Shown here piece after piece: positions 63,795-64,000 of a stretch of DNA of 64,000 bases. The translations under genes were made by a program, and so were the position numbers. Where the stretch lies: NCBI GenBank assembly GCA_902562835.1, contig CACEUX010000001.1:1-64000 (forward strand). Reading direction: 5' to 3'. The stretch comes from an uncultured Fidelibacterota bacterium (lineage in GTDB: Bacteria; Fidelibacterota; Marinisomatia; Marinisomatales; UBA1611). The notes beneath the pieces were generated by a model. The model was not told the origin of the DNA and made no database searches. It saw only the letters and a list, made by a program, of their open reading frames with translations. The stretch's first letter is position 1. The number at the start of each line of letters is the position of its first letter.

Positions 63795-64000
63795 AAGCCT
63801 TTACGATATTATTGTAGTAGGCGGTGGACACGCCGGCATAGAGGCTGCCCTTATTGCATCTAAAATGAACTGCTCCGTTCTCCTCGTGACAATGGACACA
63901 AACGCAATAGGAAGAATGTCCTGTAACCCCGCTATTGGCGGACTTGCGAAAGGCCAAATGGTTCGAGAAATCGATGTGTTAGGCGGCGCCATGGGCCTTT
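63787..64000 (+). CDS. mnmG: tRNA modification enzyme MnmG (3' truncated)
   Basis: The first 71 codons of the gene, running off the window. It is not in the track because it has no stop. It starts at GTG inside the parS-like site and reads [20 protein letters not shown], then [20 protein letters not shown], which are the FAD-binding and substrate signatures of MnmG/GidA. It is the partner of MnmE. Confidence 0.95.
   Translation, partial: MKQSLYDIIVVGGGHAGIEAALIASKMNCSVLLVTMDTNAIGRMSCNPAIGGLAKGQMVREIDVLGGAMGL

Noticed and set aside
1-64000. tRNA, rRNA, insertion sequences or prophage
   Set aside because: I scanned the intergenic gaps and saw no cloverleaf-like, ribosomal or transposase sequence. 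All gaps are short.

Overview
The window is AT-rich and densely coded, with no gap over about 260 bp between genes. It carries a chromosomal replication-origin neighbourhood at its right end: ssb, dnaA, two DnaA boxes, rpmH, yidD, yidC, mnmE, a parS-like site and the start of mnmG. The gene set points to a Gram-negative bacterium of the Fibrobacteres-Chlorobi-Bacteroidetes side of the tree. The signs are ExbB/ExbD/TonB, outer-membrane and lipoprotein genes, a b558-type succinate dehydrogenase, and two secreted proteins ending in a T9SS-type sorting domain. A marine Marinimicrobia/SAR406-like organism is my best guess. That is inference from gene content, not a computed placement.

Layout. 1-1.9 kb: TonB energising operon (ExbB, two ExbD, TonB). 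1.9-7 kb: succinate dehydrogenase sdhCAB, a small membrane protein and a glutamate-cysteine ligase-like enzyme. 7-15.3 kb: surface or envelope proteins, including a PEGA protein, a YD-like repeat protein, a ten-repeat protein and a 1004-residue MORN-like protein. 15.3-18 kb: pyruvate phosphate dikinase. 18.1-25.3 kb: an operon on the minus strand encoding a flagellar-motor-like set (FliG-like, FliF-like, MotB, MotA) together with two envelope proteins. It has a near-consensus promoter, and shares a bidirectional terminator with ppdK. 25.4-28.3 kb: TPR lipoprotein, aromatic amino acid hydroxylase, Smr protein and aldo/keto reductase. A decayed sodium:solute symporter fragment lies just after the reductase. 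28.5-35.5 kb: MscS channel, nitrilase-family hydrolase and a four-gene peptide ABC transporter. 35.5-48.5 kb: secreted FG-GAP protein, M23 peptidase, GH20 hexosaminidase, pyruvate kinase, ApaG, M28 peptidase, lytic transglycosylase and a TolB-like propeller. 48.8-57.7 kb: a co-directional cluster with HMG-CoA reductase, a PlsC acyltransferase, an alkylglycerone-phosphate synthase (AGPS) homologue, a DHRS7B-like reductase and a methyltransferase, then an amidohydrolase, an M20 peptidase and an EamA exporter. 57.7-64 kb: the origin region.

Two systems stand out. The first is the motor operon. MotA, MotB and FliG are recognisable, and the FliF-like protein keeps a split ring-building-like domain, a second membrane helix and a C-terminal FliG-binding-like motif. 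It appears to lack the first two ring-building domains and carries a coiled coil of about 180 residues instead. No flagellar export, rod, hook or filament gene is nearby. This looks like a proton- or sodium-driven rotary motor not tied to a flagellum. The second is the AGPS cluster, which resembles the eukaryotic peroxisomal ether-lipid pathway (acyltransferase, AGPS, acyl/alkyl-DHAP reductase) arranged as a bacterial operon.

Smaller points of interest are the lack of rnpA between rpmH and yidD, the parS-like site spanning the mnmE/mnmG junction, and the eroded symporter fragment. All calls rest on reading the sequence and the supplied translations. No database search was run.
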